Positions 14,071 to 25,559 of a stretch of DNA of 64,000 nucleotides are shown in pieces. The notes under the pieces are model-generated. The model saw only the letters and a list, made by a program, of their open reading frames with translations, had not been told where the DNA came from and made no database searches. Origin of the DNA: Burhinus oedicnemus (lineage: Eukaryota; Chordata; Aves; Charadriiformes; Burhinidae); contig VFFE01007583.1 of the NCBI GenBank assembly GCA_008921705.1, forward strand, positions 2,303,052 to 2,367,051, in the 5' to 3' direction. Numbering within the stretch: the first letter of the stretch is position 1; each line of letters opens with the position of its first letter. The position numbers and the translations under genes are program-made.

Positions 14071-14766
14071 ATGGGGGACTTCAGCCTCCCTGATATTTGC
14101 TGGAAAGGCAACACAGCCAGGCATGAACAGTACAGGAGGTTTCTCCAAAGCATTAATGATAACTTTTTGACACAGGTGGTGGAGGAACCAATGAGAAGAG
14201 GTGTGCTGCTGGACCTTGTACTAAAATACAAAGAAGGACTGGTCAGGGATGTGAAGGCTGGGGGCAGCCTTGGCTGCAGTGACCGTGAGGTGGTAGAGTT
14301 CAGGATCCTGCATGGAAGAAGCAGGGCAAAAAGTAGAATTACAACCTCGGACTTCACGAGAGCTAACTTTGGCCTCTTCAAAGACCTAGTTGGAGGAATC
14401 CCATGGGCTAAGGCTCTAGAAGGCAGCAGGGTGCAAGACAGCTGGTTAATATTCAAGCACCACTTCCTCCAAGCTCAAGATCAGTACATCTCTATGAGTA
14501 AGAAATCAGCCAAAGGAGGCAGGAGACCTACATGGATGAGCAAGGAGCTTCTGGAAAAACTCAAATGTAAGAAGGAAGTTTACAGAATGTGGAAAAAGGA
14601 ACTGGCCTCTTGGGAGGAATACAGGAATGTTGTCAGAGTACGCAGAGAGGCAATGAAGAAGGCTAAAGAATTAAACCCGACAAGGGATGTCAAGGACAAC
14701 AAGAAGGGCTTCTTCAAATACATCAGCACCAAAGAAAGACTAGGGAAAATGTGGGCTCGCTGCTGA
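14071..14766 (+). pseudogene. CR1-A ORF2 fragment: endonuclease C-terminus and linker
   Basis: In life this domain nicks target DNA so that reverse transcription can start. The open segment begins with [11 protein letters not shown], the conserved GDF strand of CR1 endonucleases; the ATG used here is only the first Met in an older frame that continues upstream in degraded form to about 13890. The final catalytic motif, normally Ser-Asp-His, reads Ser-Asp-Arg, with CGT at 14284-14286, so a catalytic histidine is lost. The linker follows ([17 protein letters not shown], then a Lys-rich [14 protein letters not shown] segment). Near 14750 the frame shifts and the last residues before the stop are out-of-frame. 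It is a dead remnant; the identification is firm. Confidence 0.92.
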
Positions 14767-15715
14767 ATGAGGTGGGCGTCCTGGTGATGGAGGGTGCAAA
14801 GAAAGCAGAGTTAGTGAATGCTTACTCTGCTTCAGTCTTTACTGCTAAGGCCAGCCTTGAGGAACCCCAGACCTTGGAAATAAGAGAAAAAGTCTGGAGA
14901 AAGGAAGACTCTCTCTTGAAGAAGGAGGATCAGGTTAGAGATCATTTAGGCAAACTTCACACCCACAAATCCATGGGCCCCAGTGGGATGCACCCACGAG
15001 TACTGAAGGAGCTGGCAGATGTTATTGTGAAGATACTCCTCATCGTCTTTGAAAGGTCATGGAAAACAGGAGAGGTGCCTGAGGACTGGAGGACAGCTAA
15101 TGTCACAGCAGTCTTCAAAAAGGGCAAGAAGGAGGACCCTGGAAACTACAGGCCAGTCAGCCTGACCTCCATCCCTAGAAAAGTGATGGAACAGCTCATC
15201 CTGGCTGTCACCTCTAAGCACGTAGAGGAAAAGAAGGTTATTGGGAGTGGTCAACATGGATTCACGAAGAGGAAATCATGCTTGACCAATCTGATAGCCT
15301 TCTATCATGGCATGACTGGTTGGGTGGATGAGGGGAGAGCAGTGGATGTTGTCTACCTTGACTTCAGCAAGGCTTTTGTCACTGTCTTCCATAACATCCT
15401 CATAGGTAAGATCAGGAAGTGTGAATGAGTGGACAGTGAGGCAGATTGAGAACTGGCTAAATGGCAGAGCTCAGAGGGTTGTGATCAGTGGTGCAGAGTC
15501 TAGCTGGAGGCCTGTAACTAGCAGTGTTCCCCAGGGGTCAGTACTGGGCACAGTCTTGTTCAACATATTCCTCAATGACCTGGATGAAGGGGTAGAGGGT
15601 ACCATCCAGCAAGTTTGCTGATGACACAAAAAAGGGAGGAGTGGCTGACACATGAGAAGGCTGTGCTGCCGTACAGCGAGACCCGGACAGGCTAAAGAGT
15701 TGGGCGGAGAGGAAC
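14751..15715 (+). pseudogene. CR1-A ORF2 fragment: reverse transcriptase fingers and palm
   Basis: This part copied element RNA into DNA. From 14751 the frame reads the conserved block GPSGMHPRVLKEL, then EDPGNYRPVSLTS, GQHGFTKRKSCLTNLI and motif [10 protein letters not shown], with its metal-binding Asp at 15360-15362 intact. Near 15410 the frame shifts to another ORF (15421-15621) carrying [20 protein letters not shown] and the SVPQGSVLG motif B. An extra C in the region 15605-15610 then moves motif C, KFADDTK, into a third frame starting at 15611; both Asp residues remain. That third frame meets TGA soon afterwards. The catalytic residues survive but cannot be made as one protein. Confidence 0.92.
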
Positions 15716-15776
15716 CTCATGAAGTTCAACAAGGTCAATCATAGGGTCCTGCCTGCACCTAGGGAGGAATAACCCC

Positions 15777-16421
15777 ATGCACCAGCACAGCTTAGGGACT
15801 GACCTGCTGGCAAGCAGCTCTGCAGAGAGGGACCTGGGAGTCCTGGTGGACAACAAGATGACCATGAGCCATCAATGTGTCCTTGTGGCCAGGAGAGCCA
15901 ATGGCATCCTGGGGTGCATCAAGAGGAGTGTGGCAAGCAGGTCAAGGGAGGTTACCCTCCCCCTCTACTCTGCCCTGGTGAGGCCGCATCTGGAATACTG
16001 TGTCCAGTTCTGGGCTCCCCAGTTCAAGAAAGACAAGGAACTACTGGAGACAGTCCAGCAGAGGTCTACAAAGATGATCAGGGGACTGGAGCATCTTTCT
16101 TATGAGGAAAAGCTGAGAGACCTGGGTCTGTTTAACCTGGAGAAGAGAAGGCTGAGGGGACATCTCATCAATGCTTATAAATATCTAAAGGACCAGTGTC
16201 AAGAGGATGGGGCCAGACTCTTTTCAGTGGTGCCGGGCAACAGGACAAGGGGCAATGGGCACAAACTGCAACACAGGAAATTCCATCTAAGCATGAGGAA
16301 AAACTTCTTTACTTTGAGTGTGGCAGAGCACTGGAAGAGGCTGCCCAGAGAGGTTGTGGAGTCTCCTTCTCTGGAGATATTCAAAACCTGCCTGGATGCA
16401 TTGCTGTCCAACCTGCTGTAG
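15777..16421 (+). pseudogene. CR1-A ORF2 fragment: RT thumb and C-terminal region
   Basis: A 214-codon open segment covering the end of ORF2. It begins near the conserved [18 protein letters not shown] block, continues through [20 protein letters not shown] and [14 protein letters not shown], and ends with the CR1 C-terminal blocks [21 protein letters not shown]-like [20 protein letters not shown] and the terminal Leu-Leu. This is the longest uninterrupted stretch in copy A. It is cut off from the upstream palm by at least one frameshift, and its start codon is incidental. It stops at 16421, shortly before the 3' UTR. Confidence 0.92.
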
Positions 16422-16485
16422 GTGAACCTGCTTTGGTAGGGGGGTTGGACTAGATGATCTCCAAAGGTCCCTTCTAACCCCTACC

Positions 16486-16509
16486 ATTCTGTGATTCTGT
16501 GATTCTGTA
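16486..16509 (+). repeat. CR1-A 3' terminal octamers (three copies)
   Basis: ATTCTGTG at 16486-16493 and 16494-16501, then ATTCTGTA at 16502-16509. Short tandem octamers instead of poly-A mark CR1 3' ends and are thought to be where the RT engages its RNA. They define the 3' edge of copy A. Confidence 0.95.
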
Positions 16510-19420
16510 AGTGCCAGCTGTGGAGCTGCTGAGTGCATTGTCCCATCCAAGGTGCAGCGAGAGCATCTGGCTGCAATGGTCATTGGGAAGAAAAGCAGGT
16601 GTGGAAGATGGCCACAGTGCATCGTGCCATTAGCTTTTTTGCAACTTGATGTGATTCGTGCACTTTCAGAAAGTTTTAGCTGGGCTTTGTCCAAGTTACT
16701 TGGGAGAAACAGCTGATTGCTGACAAAAGGCAACAAAACACATGCATCTGCAGAGTATTAGCTGCCTACGGGCATCCTTTTTTACCTTTTGTTATTTTTT
16801 GTGAAAGACAAGACTCTCCACCATATTCCCACATCATTCAACCATAACAATAGCTGTGAAATGCTACATACAGCGCAATTGTCTAATTGAAATAGTTAAA
16901 AGTGGCATGTATTTGTATTCTGGCATGCAGAATTGATTGAACATCGCAGTTGTAGATGACATGAACATCAGGACAGACTCTATAAAATATTCCCATTTCA
17001 AAGAAAAAGCTCATTCAGAACATGATAGGTTTGCAGTAGAAATTTGAATGACACACTAGAAAGATTGATATAATGTACAGAAAGCACCTAATTTTGTGTC
17101 ATTTTGTCAGCATTGATATCAGAGTATAGGATCTTGACTGCTATGAGGTAGGATAAATAAGAAAATATGTCAGCTAGGCTTAAGGAGGGACTGTCAGCAG
17201 GAGTTTGAATCTATTAGACAAGTTGCTTCATACAGGTACTATTAAAGGCAAACTTCAACTGTAAGGTAAGTTCTCAAGACAACTGACTTTGTCCTCTTTT
17301 ATCTCTGGTCACCTGCCGCAGTGACATTCACTCAAAACAACCAGGAGCCTGGTTATATTAACCAGGAGAAATAGGATATTCTTGCCTGCACCTTTGTTTG
17401 GAAATCTCTATAAAGAATTATTTTTCTGTAGAGAATTATTTAGACTCCTGTAAGAAGTACAGCTAGCATAATTTTTTCAATTTTTTCTTAATATAATACA
17501 AGAGGACAGTGACATATTACTATGTCTCTGTGTCTTAGCGCTGTACAGACATACAGAACAGAACCACCAAGGCAGGTGTTACCATAAATCTGCCCTTCCT
17601 AACTTTCATGCAACCAGAAAAAAAAAACCCAACTAATTTCATAGTTAGCATGGCTCTAAAGATAATATGTAATATCTTCTCTGTACTGCCTATCCATACT
17701 CTGAATTAAGAACAAGGAAAGTTATTTTTCTCCCATAGAGAGAGGAAAAATCATCTTCCTTTAGGGATACTATTTGTTGTAAGGATGAGCAGATTGAGAC
17801 TTTAACTCTTATTTTTCTTTTTCGTTTTCATACTTTAAGTTCATTTGAAACTGTTATGAAGTAGCCTTAGACCTGAATTCATTTGGATTTTTTTGGTTTG
17901 TTTGGTGTGTTTTCTTCCATCCTGAGTCTTGCCCTTCCAATCTGTGAAATGTCTGATACAGAGCCCAAATTAATTGTCAAATGCATAGATTATCTTTGTG
18001 CATCATGGAAGAAAAATGCATTTTCAGATGTTTGCCCTTGATAGCCGAAGTTCTATTAGCAGCTGTGAATTGAACATTTTTGAAACAGTTATGCAAATGA
18101 ATTAGACATTTACAAACACAGACGTGCAGGTCTGTGCAGATCACCCTCTTCTTCTTAACAAAGCCAAATACTAACTTTTGTATCTATTTATAAACAGATT
18201 TTTTTTTCAGCTTTAATTCCCAAGCTGTGGCATCTCAGAGCAGAATAATTTACTTTGTGGTGGAAGAGTTGTAGATTAATGCAAAGTAAGATAGCGTGTC
18301 AGGGAAATCTCTCCAAAAAGTATATCATAATATGCCTATATCTTGAGTCTCAGGGGGGAAAAAGGAGGGAGCAGAGCAACATTTTTATATTTGTATATAA
18401 AAATGGTACATTTTGGCATTGACTCTCTTCAGTAGCCATTACTGCTAAATGTTGCAGACTCATGTTTCACCCCTCTTTGTCAGAGGTGGCTGACCCAAAC
18501 ACAGTTGTTTGGGTTGTGAGGAGAGAGGCAAGGAAGAGGACCCTTATGTAGAAGTCACTTATAGGAGTTACAGATGAAACAGATCTTCAGTGTAACAAAA
18601 TGATTACATTCCCCATTATGCTCATGTGCTTTTAACAAACGTGTCTACGCTTTAAATAAGCATCATCTTAAAATGTTTTCTCTGTTTATTTCTGTAAGCA
18701 TTCTAACCCTTTCTACCAACTGTTTTCCTTCCTCAATATTGAGCCAAGTCTTCTGTCCTTTTTTCTTCTTTATTTGAAGTTTTGACATGCACAGTGCAAT
18801 CATAACAATACTGTCTTGGTTCAGTGCCAAGGCAAGAGTACAGCTTTTATGTCGGACTCTAGCTCATTCCTTTGCATTCTGCTTTTACCTGGGGCACCCT
18901 TGTTTCCAATAGACTAATTTTTGTAGAAGCTCCTATATTTTTAAAAATTCCTCTCACATGGTCTTATGAAATACTGTGATATCATCCTCTGTTCTGCTCC
19001 CTAAAGCCCAAATCATTAAAGAGTGTAATTTACTCCTATAGGTAAAGCTGGGGCTGGAGAAGAAAGTCTGGTTTTCAGGTTTTGTTTTTAATCCAAAATT
19101 CAGTTCACTTTCAGGTCAACTATAATTAGGTTGTATATTAATGTTCTATTAGTTTATTAAAATAATATTCATATGCAAAGCCTGCAACCATTCTGATCAG
19201 TTCCACTTGATGTCAGACAGTGGGCTTTATGCTAAAAAAAATAAAGTGTTCATCAAATCAGCTTTCAAGTGACTACATTCCACATATTTTTCACATTTTT
19301 ACTAAAAAACTTAATTGCTGCTAAACTTGGCTAAATACTTCCTACTTATTTCCTACCAGGTTGAAGGACACAGCAGAATACCCACTGGTAGTAGTTAAGG
19401 CCAGAATTTCACTCCTTTCC

Positions 19421-19492
19421 CCTAATCTGTGGATACAAAGGATACAAAAAGGATACAAAAGGATACAAAAAGATGTGAAACCACAGATTAGG
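19421..19492. repeat. Perfect 12-bp inverted repeat enclosing a 9-11 bp tandem repeat
   Basis: CCTAATCTGTGG at 19421-19432 is the exact reverse complement of CCACAGATTAGG at 19481-19492. The 48-nt loop between them is mostly tandem GGATACAAA(A) units: GGATACAAA (19431-19439), GGATACAAAAA (19440-19450), GGATACAAAA (19451-19460) and GGATACAAAA (19461-19470). The first unit overlaps the left arm. A transcript would fold into a 12-bp stem, and supercoiled DNA could extrude a cruciform. I know of no family with this layout. Confidence 0.85.
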
Positions 19493-21513
19493 TGCAACGG
19501 GTTATCCTTTTGTGACTGAAACTCAACTCAGTCTGAAGATTCAAATTGACTTCAAAAGGATTTGCATTTGATCTTCAGGTTCAGCTATATATGTATTCTA
19601 GCTGAGTAGAAATGCTCTCCAATACAATTATGTTTTCAAGGATCATTTTAGGATTCAACCTTATACAGCATACCCTATTTTCCACATCTTATAAATCTGT
19701 TCATCCTGGTGTGTTCGTTTTTGCTTGTCTTCATTCATAAGGTTGACAATTGCTACCAACAGATGTCATTAGTGGATACAGGAATGTGAATTGGTACTAA
19801 ATTTATCTGAGAATTTGTCTGAGAGTTCTACAAAAACAAGAATAGGTAAGACATATACAGAGACAGAAGTTTTAGCTTTTAATTGAAGGATTTAGGTGGT
19901 AAGCATGTTTGAATCTACTATCAGCATGAATTTCAAATAGACACCTGCTGTGAATTTACGTTGGAGGCTCCCAGATGCTTTTGTGAAAGGTGGCTCTTAG
20001 TATTCCAGAGCTGCTGTTGGGCAGTTCTTTACATTACTATGATGAAAGAAATCAGATTGAAAGCATTTTTGTTCCTGGATTGTCATACAAGGTCTTCATT
20101 TTTTTGATAAAATATGATTATAACCAGTGAAATGTTACAGTGAAACAGCCAATGAGACATTACAAACACATACACATGGCCCATCTTCTATTTTGAGCTA
20201 TTACTTCCATGCTGTGGAGACCACAGCTAAGGACTGCCTAGCATAGCTAAAAGCTTATAGCAATACCATCTTGATACTACATGGTGTAAAAAGTGCCAGA
20301 GGAAAGCTGTATACATAGGGAACCACACCTGTGACTTCTACAGCTTTTCATTTTTATAAAAATTGGACCACTACATTTTTGCAAGACTGTTTCATCAGTT
20401 ATGTCTGAGCAGTGCTGTAAGTTACAGGCTAATATTAGGGGAAGTTAATGAAGCAGCTTTCTCTTCCCAGTCTCAGAATAGTGCTCTTTCTTTTTTTCCC
20501 CACTACTGACAACATTTTTCCTGCCCTCAGGAACATAAAGTCAAGATTTTTCTTTCCTCTTCCTTCATCTCAGAAAGGATCTTTTCCCCATCATGAAGCA
20601 ATGTCCTCTCTTGCCAATACTGTCATAAAGAAGAAATTTTTCACCTTGTGAAAATTATAAAAGTACATACTCTTATCTTTAAAACAGTATTGTTTATGGG
20701 CTTTGGATTACCTAAATTGGGTTAAATTTCTGCAAATAAGATAATTTCTGACCAAAGAAGCTACTGAAGTTGAATCCTTATTCACCAGATCAGCACAACT
20801 CATCATCACAGTTGCAAACAATTGTTTGCCAGTCATTATTAACTTTTCTTTCTTTTCTAAATCCTGAAACTAAAATGTACCCTCTGAACTGATTTACACA
20901 GATCTTCTAGAGAAGAGATACTATAGGACGTATCAGTCAAAATCAATCTATAATGAGAATTTTTTTCCTTGACAACTTTTCCATGCTTTCATAGATCATG
21001 TAGCTCAAAAGCTGATATGAGATTTCTTTTTCCTGGCTATGATTACTGATGCGTTTAGTGTGTTCTCTCTATGCCTAGCATAATGAAGGAGCTGCACATT
21101 AGTTCAATGTTGAAAGAATTACAACATTATTGAGCTCATTTATCAACCAGGAAAAGCATATTATATTGATTAAAACAGAGTAGTTAGGTGTTTTTGTGAT
21201 AGAAAGGAGAAAACCTAAGCTTGAAAGAGAAAATTATTATTCTACAGGTTATTCCAAACAGAAAATTGACCTCAATTCATTAAGTTATATAAGTCAAAAT
21301 CCTCATTCCTCAACTTTTGACCTGATCTTACTGTCAAAAATCTTGGATGAATGTTCAGAACAAAATGTGATCACAAATGAAAAGGAAATACTGCTTGGAC
21401 AGGAACTGTGCATTGCTCATTGCAATTCAGTTCACACTATTGTCATAAAGGTAAAAAGTGCACATGTGGGAGCAGAAATAATAACAATGGGAGAAGAAGA
21501 AATAAAAAGATAT

Positions 21514-21590
21514 GGGCCAGATTCTCAACTGATGTAAATTTATCTATCTCCACTTGAACAACAGAAATCAAGCTGATTTACACCACCTGA
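21514..21590 (-). repeat. Old palindromic (hairpin) repeat, copy 1
   Basis: On the minus strand this copy starts TCAGGTGGTGTAAATCAG and ends GAGAATCTGGCCC. Internally, CTGATGTAAAT near the left and ATTTACACCACCTGA-type sequence at the right (read through CTGATTTACACCACCTGA) form imperfect arms. Copy 2 at 48396-48467 shares both ends in the opposite orientation. From memory, this ends-in-AATCTGGCC hairpin resembles short non-autonomous palindromic repeats seen widely in sauropsid DNA. I cannot name the family with certainty. Confidence 0.6.
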
Positions 21591-22558
21591 AAAGCTCATT
21601 TTGCTATAGGTTTGGTGTCATGGTTACATAACTTCCTGCTAACTCCCTCTTACATTGCTGTACAGTTGGACCATGATGGTAGATGCTGCATTTTTTCTTG
21701 AGCACAATCTCAATTAGAAGAATAAAATGGTTAAAATTTTCATTACATTAAATTGAGGTGGGTTTTGAGGTGGTAAAAAGTGGGTAACAGTAAATTCACT
21801 AGAATTCCCTGTCTCTGCTACTAGTCAGGAACAGCGCAATTTAATGTGGGAAATCCAGATTCTTTTGAAAAAACATTTCAAAACCAGTTACCGTTTACAA
21901 AATCTCTATTTCTGATGGTTTAGAAATGATTTTCAGGAATTCTGAGGGCCTTGTTGAACCTGCTAGGATATTTTCAAAGTCTGGAAGGAAGGTCTAGATT
22001 AGAGCCTGGAAAACTGAGGCTTCCATGATTCTAAACTAAAATGTTAATGGAAACGGGTAAGAACAGTAAAATAGTAGTGATTACTGCTCAGTGTTGCAGG
22101 CTTATGGGGCTATTACAGCTACGCTGGTTTTGTACCTCAGGAACAAGAAGAGTATTTAAAAACATAAATGTAAAAATATAAGATTAGTTTATATTAAACT
22201 CTTCAGGTAGTTAATTACTCCTCAGAAATACACGATTAAAATCTATGTTGAAACTGCTTCTTTTTGGAATGTGGGAGCGGTAGGGGGTAGCATTAGTAGT
22301 TTGAAGTACTGAAATGTATAGTATTACTTTTTTTTTTGTGTCTCCTGAAGAACAATAGCTCAGTCATTTAATCTAGAAAAGCAGGTCACTGTGTATGCCC
22401 ACTATTTTTACTGTCTGCTTATTCTGGAAGGAAATTCTTCTTAATGTAACATAAAGTAATTTCACTGACATGACAGAATATACAAAAGTCATTATGTTCC
22501 TTAGTGTCAATCTGCAAAATAGGAACAAAATTCTGTTTTCTTCTACTGATGAAATGCC

Positions 22559-22629
22559 TAGTAATTCCGCTATATTTAGTGGGATTACTCCTCATGTTCA
22601 CCTGTGTAACTGAGATAGGAATCTGACTC
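22559..22629 (+). repeat. Possible further old hairpin repeat
   Basis: AGTAATTCC at 22560-22568 and GGGATTACT at 22581-22589 pair with one mismatch around a 12-nt loop. The sequence continues through CTCATGTTCACCTGTGTAAC to GGAATCTGACTC at about 22618-22629, similar to the AATCTGGCC end of the other hairpins. The arrangement is like a degraded amniote palindromic repeat with an (A)GT(A)GGGATTACTC core, but this is a judgement by eye on a diverged copy. Confidence 0.4.
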
Positions 22630-23549
22630 GATGAAGTATAGAAATTGAGCTTAATATGATGGACCATAAAGACATCAAATTAAAGAGCCCTTTATCCCCT
22701 TATCAAGAAGCGCCCCATAAGCTTCTGGTATATACATTGTGATGGCTCCTATATTACTGCACCTTTCTAAGCAGGTCAAGAAATAACCTGCACAAGAGTC
22801 ACGATCAAGAGATAAACAGTTAAAATTCCAGAACATCCATGACCTTGTAATGTCTTTCTAGTCTGTTAGTAATACATGTAGTGAGACTCAAAGTTCTGCT
22901 GGTTAAAGAAATCCTCGGTAAGTTCTAAATCCATAGGTTATAATAGTTTCAATAAAGCCTTAAGATCTTTTTCTGTGAAAAGTCAGTGCATATAATTGTT
23001 GTTCTTCCAATTTTGAAATATCTGTGAATAATATATGTAACACAGATTAATAGCCTTGACAAACCTTTATAGTACTGTGCCAATGATCTCAACACTAAGT
23101 AGGCAAAATTCATATATAAACATTACTGTTGAAACATAAAGTTTCTCACTAGGGCTACACAGAATCACATTATTACAAACAGTTCATTTTCTCTGTTGCT
23201 GGTACAGTCATGTTCTTTCTTATTTTTTTACTTTTTTTTTATCCATATATGTAACTGTGCTAGCCTATGATCCATAGTTCCAGTTCCTCTCATTTTACCC
23301 ATATACACTTTTTAACTATGTACAGAAAAAACCAGAATAAAATGTCGACAGCTGCTGTTAAAATAGTTTAAAGTCTTTGACAGTCCTTGAAAATAAAATG
23401 TCCTCCCACTATCAGTTCCAAAATCTATATAAAATTTTCCTTCTTGACTTTTCTGATTTATGGCTCATTTTGAGTGTGACAGATTCTAAAACTGTCTAAA
23501 TGTTTATGTTTCATCATAAACACACTGTAGTTATTTGGTTTTTTATAAA

Positions 23550-23860
23550 GGCTGTGGCAGGACAGCAGAAAGGAAGGTTGCCTCCTGTCTGTTTCACATT
23601 CGAAACCTCTGGAAAAAAGAGGTCGCTCTGTCTCTGAGAGCTGCAGGTGTGCCAGATGTGGTGGCCTTTCGGTCGAGGCAGAGCCAAAAAGGAGCTTAGA
23701 GGGAAAATGCAGAGTCTCGGAGAGGCTGGCATCCTGCGGCTGGCCCTCGGGGCACAGGGAAGGAGACCCCCTTGGAGCTGACTGTGTGCAACAGATTCAG
23801 CCTCAGAAACCGCTTAAAGCTGCTCAACTAGAAAGGGTGCCGGGAGGAAAAGACTCAAAG
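23550..23860. promoter_or_regulatory. GC-rich, CpG-bearing patch; possible regulatory or transcript-start DNA
   Basis: The composition changes abruptly from AT-rich to GC-rich. At least six CpG dinucleotides fall between 23620 and 23760 (for example in GGTCGCTC, TTTCGGTCGAGG, CTCGGAG, CTGCGGC and CCTCGGGG), whereas surrounding kilobases have few. The sequence has no TATA box I would trust and no long reading frame. It could be a small CpG island, the first exon of a non-coding RNA, an exapted repeat or a remnant of an LTR. I see no terminal TG...CA structure to choose the last. Confidence 0.25.
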
Positions 23861-25559
23861 AGCAAGGATACAACAACCCTTCCCTTTAATTTGTCTCAAG
23901 AAGTGGACCAGGTTTTTTTGCCATTTAGAGGTTCATCAGTCTACTTCATTCATTTGTGTTCTGGTTTTAAGACACTGGAAAACCATTGATACGCTCACTT
24001 CAAGGAGAGAGAATAAGAGGTCCCCCTCATGGGTTTGGCCAGCTTGAGGTCCTGTTCTGCTCAGGAGAAAGAATTTGCAAATTTGTGGGATGCATTGTCT
24101 TCCCTCCTGGCAGGAGAGATGTATGTTTTCAAAACAGTAGAGCAATCAGGTTTTGAATTATAAAGGATTCCCTGACTTTGTGTGATAAATTGTTACATTG
24201 CCTCCTAATAATGGTTTGAGGTTATGTTTCTTTCCATAAATGTGTCCAGAATGATCAAACTCAGCATTAGTAGTAATGATCCATTACTACTAGGTGATAT
24301 CTGTACAGAGCTAGCAACACATCAGAATCATGAGCTGAAGAGATCATATGTATAAGCAATGCGTATATAAAATCTGACTGCCTCAGCAGTCCTTTGACAG
24401 GGAAGAGTTCAGCAAATTGCACCCCCACGCAAGGTGCCCAAGCCTCAGGGGTAATTCCCAACTTTGTTTCTGTAGTTCGCTTCCCTGGCAGAGAGGGGAT
24501 CACTGTTAAGCACCTGAGACAGCTAGCTCCGGAGAGAGCTTTCAGAAGCATTTACAATTTTAACCCCAAAACTTAACTGCAAGAAAATTTAACCTGTGGA
24601 AAGAGAATCACCAATAGCATCCAGCACTGAGCATAATCCTGCGAGAAAAAAGGTTATTGTGAACACGGCATCCTTAATTGGTGGCTGTTATTGGGACTGT
24701 AGGTGAGAGGTGCTAAGGAATAAGAAAGGTAATAAGTTGTTAAGATTAAGCTAAAACTGTATGTGATATTGTTAACCTTTTTCTCTAGATGGTTCCTCAA
24801 ATAACAAGTTATAAGTCTAGCCACGTTTCTTCATTCTCTTTTTCTATTGAAACTAAAGTACTAGAAACAAAATATATGTGGGTGAAAAGAGTAACTTAAC
24901 TGTTCGCTTGGAAGGATCAAAGCCAAACAAAGCTGAAACGGTTTACCAAGGACATATTTAGGGTCCTTGGGGAGCTGGGGAATGTCTCTTGCCGTGCAAA
25001 AAAGGGTGGGCAGGTGCCAAATCTGACAAAGCAATTCTCTATAGCAGGCAAAACCCAACACCCTTTCTGAACAGAACAGATTGCTCAGAGGCATCCAATA
25101 GACCTGGGCAAAACACGAGGTGCTACAGCAAGATACTATTTTTGTAAAATAAAAGAGATATGTCGAGTTGCTGAGGCTAAACAAATTTATCTTAAAAATT
25201 AGTAGCTTGATCTTCATTATTTAAAAGGAAAAAGGAAAGAGCAAGTCAGAGGCTACTCTGTGAGTTCCTTACAGATAATTGAAAGACATGACTCACACTC
25301 TTTTTCCATGTCTTAAGAGAGTGTTCTGTACCAGGTCAGACTTAAGGCCATCTAACTAGGTATCTTATTTTGAACAAGAGTAAAATTGGATGCAAGTATA
25401 ACAACTGAAAAATGAATACCCTTCCTGGCTTTAGCTGTTTTCAGCTTAGGGACTTTTTGAGCAGAAATAGTTTTTTTCTGCCATGAGCTCTTCCTATTTA
25501 TTCCTCAATCCATATAGATCTTAAACATCTAGCTCTACAGCTCAGCTAACCTTTGTATT

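Larger units (their letters stand above)
13880..16509 (+). mobile_element. CR1 LINE copy A, 5'-truncated, non-functional
   Basis: A non-LTR retrotransposon of the CR1 family. It encodes, in order, the C-terminal part of an AP-like endonuclease, a linker, a reverse transcriptase and the CR1 C-terminal region, and then a short 3' UTR. The UTR contains GGTTGGACTAGATGATCTCC and ends in three tandem octamers (ATTCTGTG, ATTCTGTG, ATTCTGTA). The 5' edge, estimated at about 13880, falls inside the endonuclease, so ORF1, the promoter and the endonuclease N-terminus are missing. The coding frame changes at about 14750, 15410, 15605 and between 15715 and 15777. 5' truncation and octamer tails are typical of avian CR1. 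I did not assign a subfamily. Confidence 0.96.
16510..25559. other. Non-coding stretch between CR1-A and an ancient LINE relic
   Basis: No gene is recognised. Reading frames here are short (the longest is 118 codons, at 24861-25217 -) and unlike known proteins. The stretch includes the hairpin at 19421-19492, old palindromic repeats at 21514-21590 and 22559-22629, and a GC-rich patch at 23550-23860, listed separately. A block around 17960-18120 is rich in homeodomain-like and octamer-like motifs and is discussed as a candidate conserved element. Another moderately GC-rich patch lies at about 24400-24560, and the remaining DNA is AT-rich and featureless to me. Confidence 0.55.

Noticed and set aside
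14025..14456. 143-codon minus-strand frame, and similar frames at 15057-15257, 16287-16736, 53848-54243 and 55881-56162
   Set aside because: All lie antisense to CR1 ORF2 remnants and are shadows of it.
15875..16453. Additional plus-strand frames overlapping the CR1-A C-terminus
   Set aside because: They are alternative frames of ORF2; the frame giving conserved CR1 blocks is 15777-16421.
17236..17265. 30-nt splice-bracketed open block with GTAAGT donor
   Set aside because: The acceptor side lacks a pyrimidine tract, and such small blocks are common by chance.
20891..20925. CTGATTTACACAGATC as a third copy of the hairpin repeat
   Set aside because: Only about 11 bases match, with no partner arm or terminal AATCTGGCC sequence.
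24640..25150. Possible retroviral LTR (AATAAA-like words, moderate GC)
   Set aside because: No TG...CA ends, target duplication or primer-binding site could be found.
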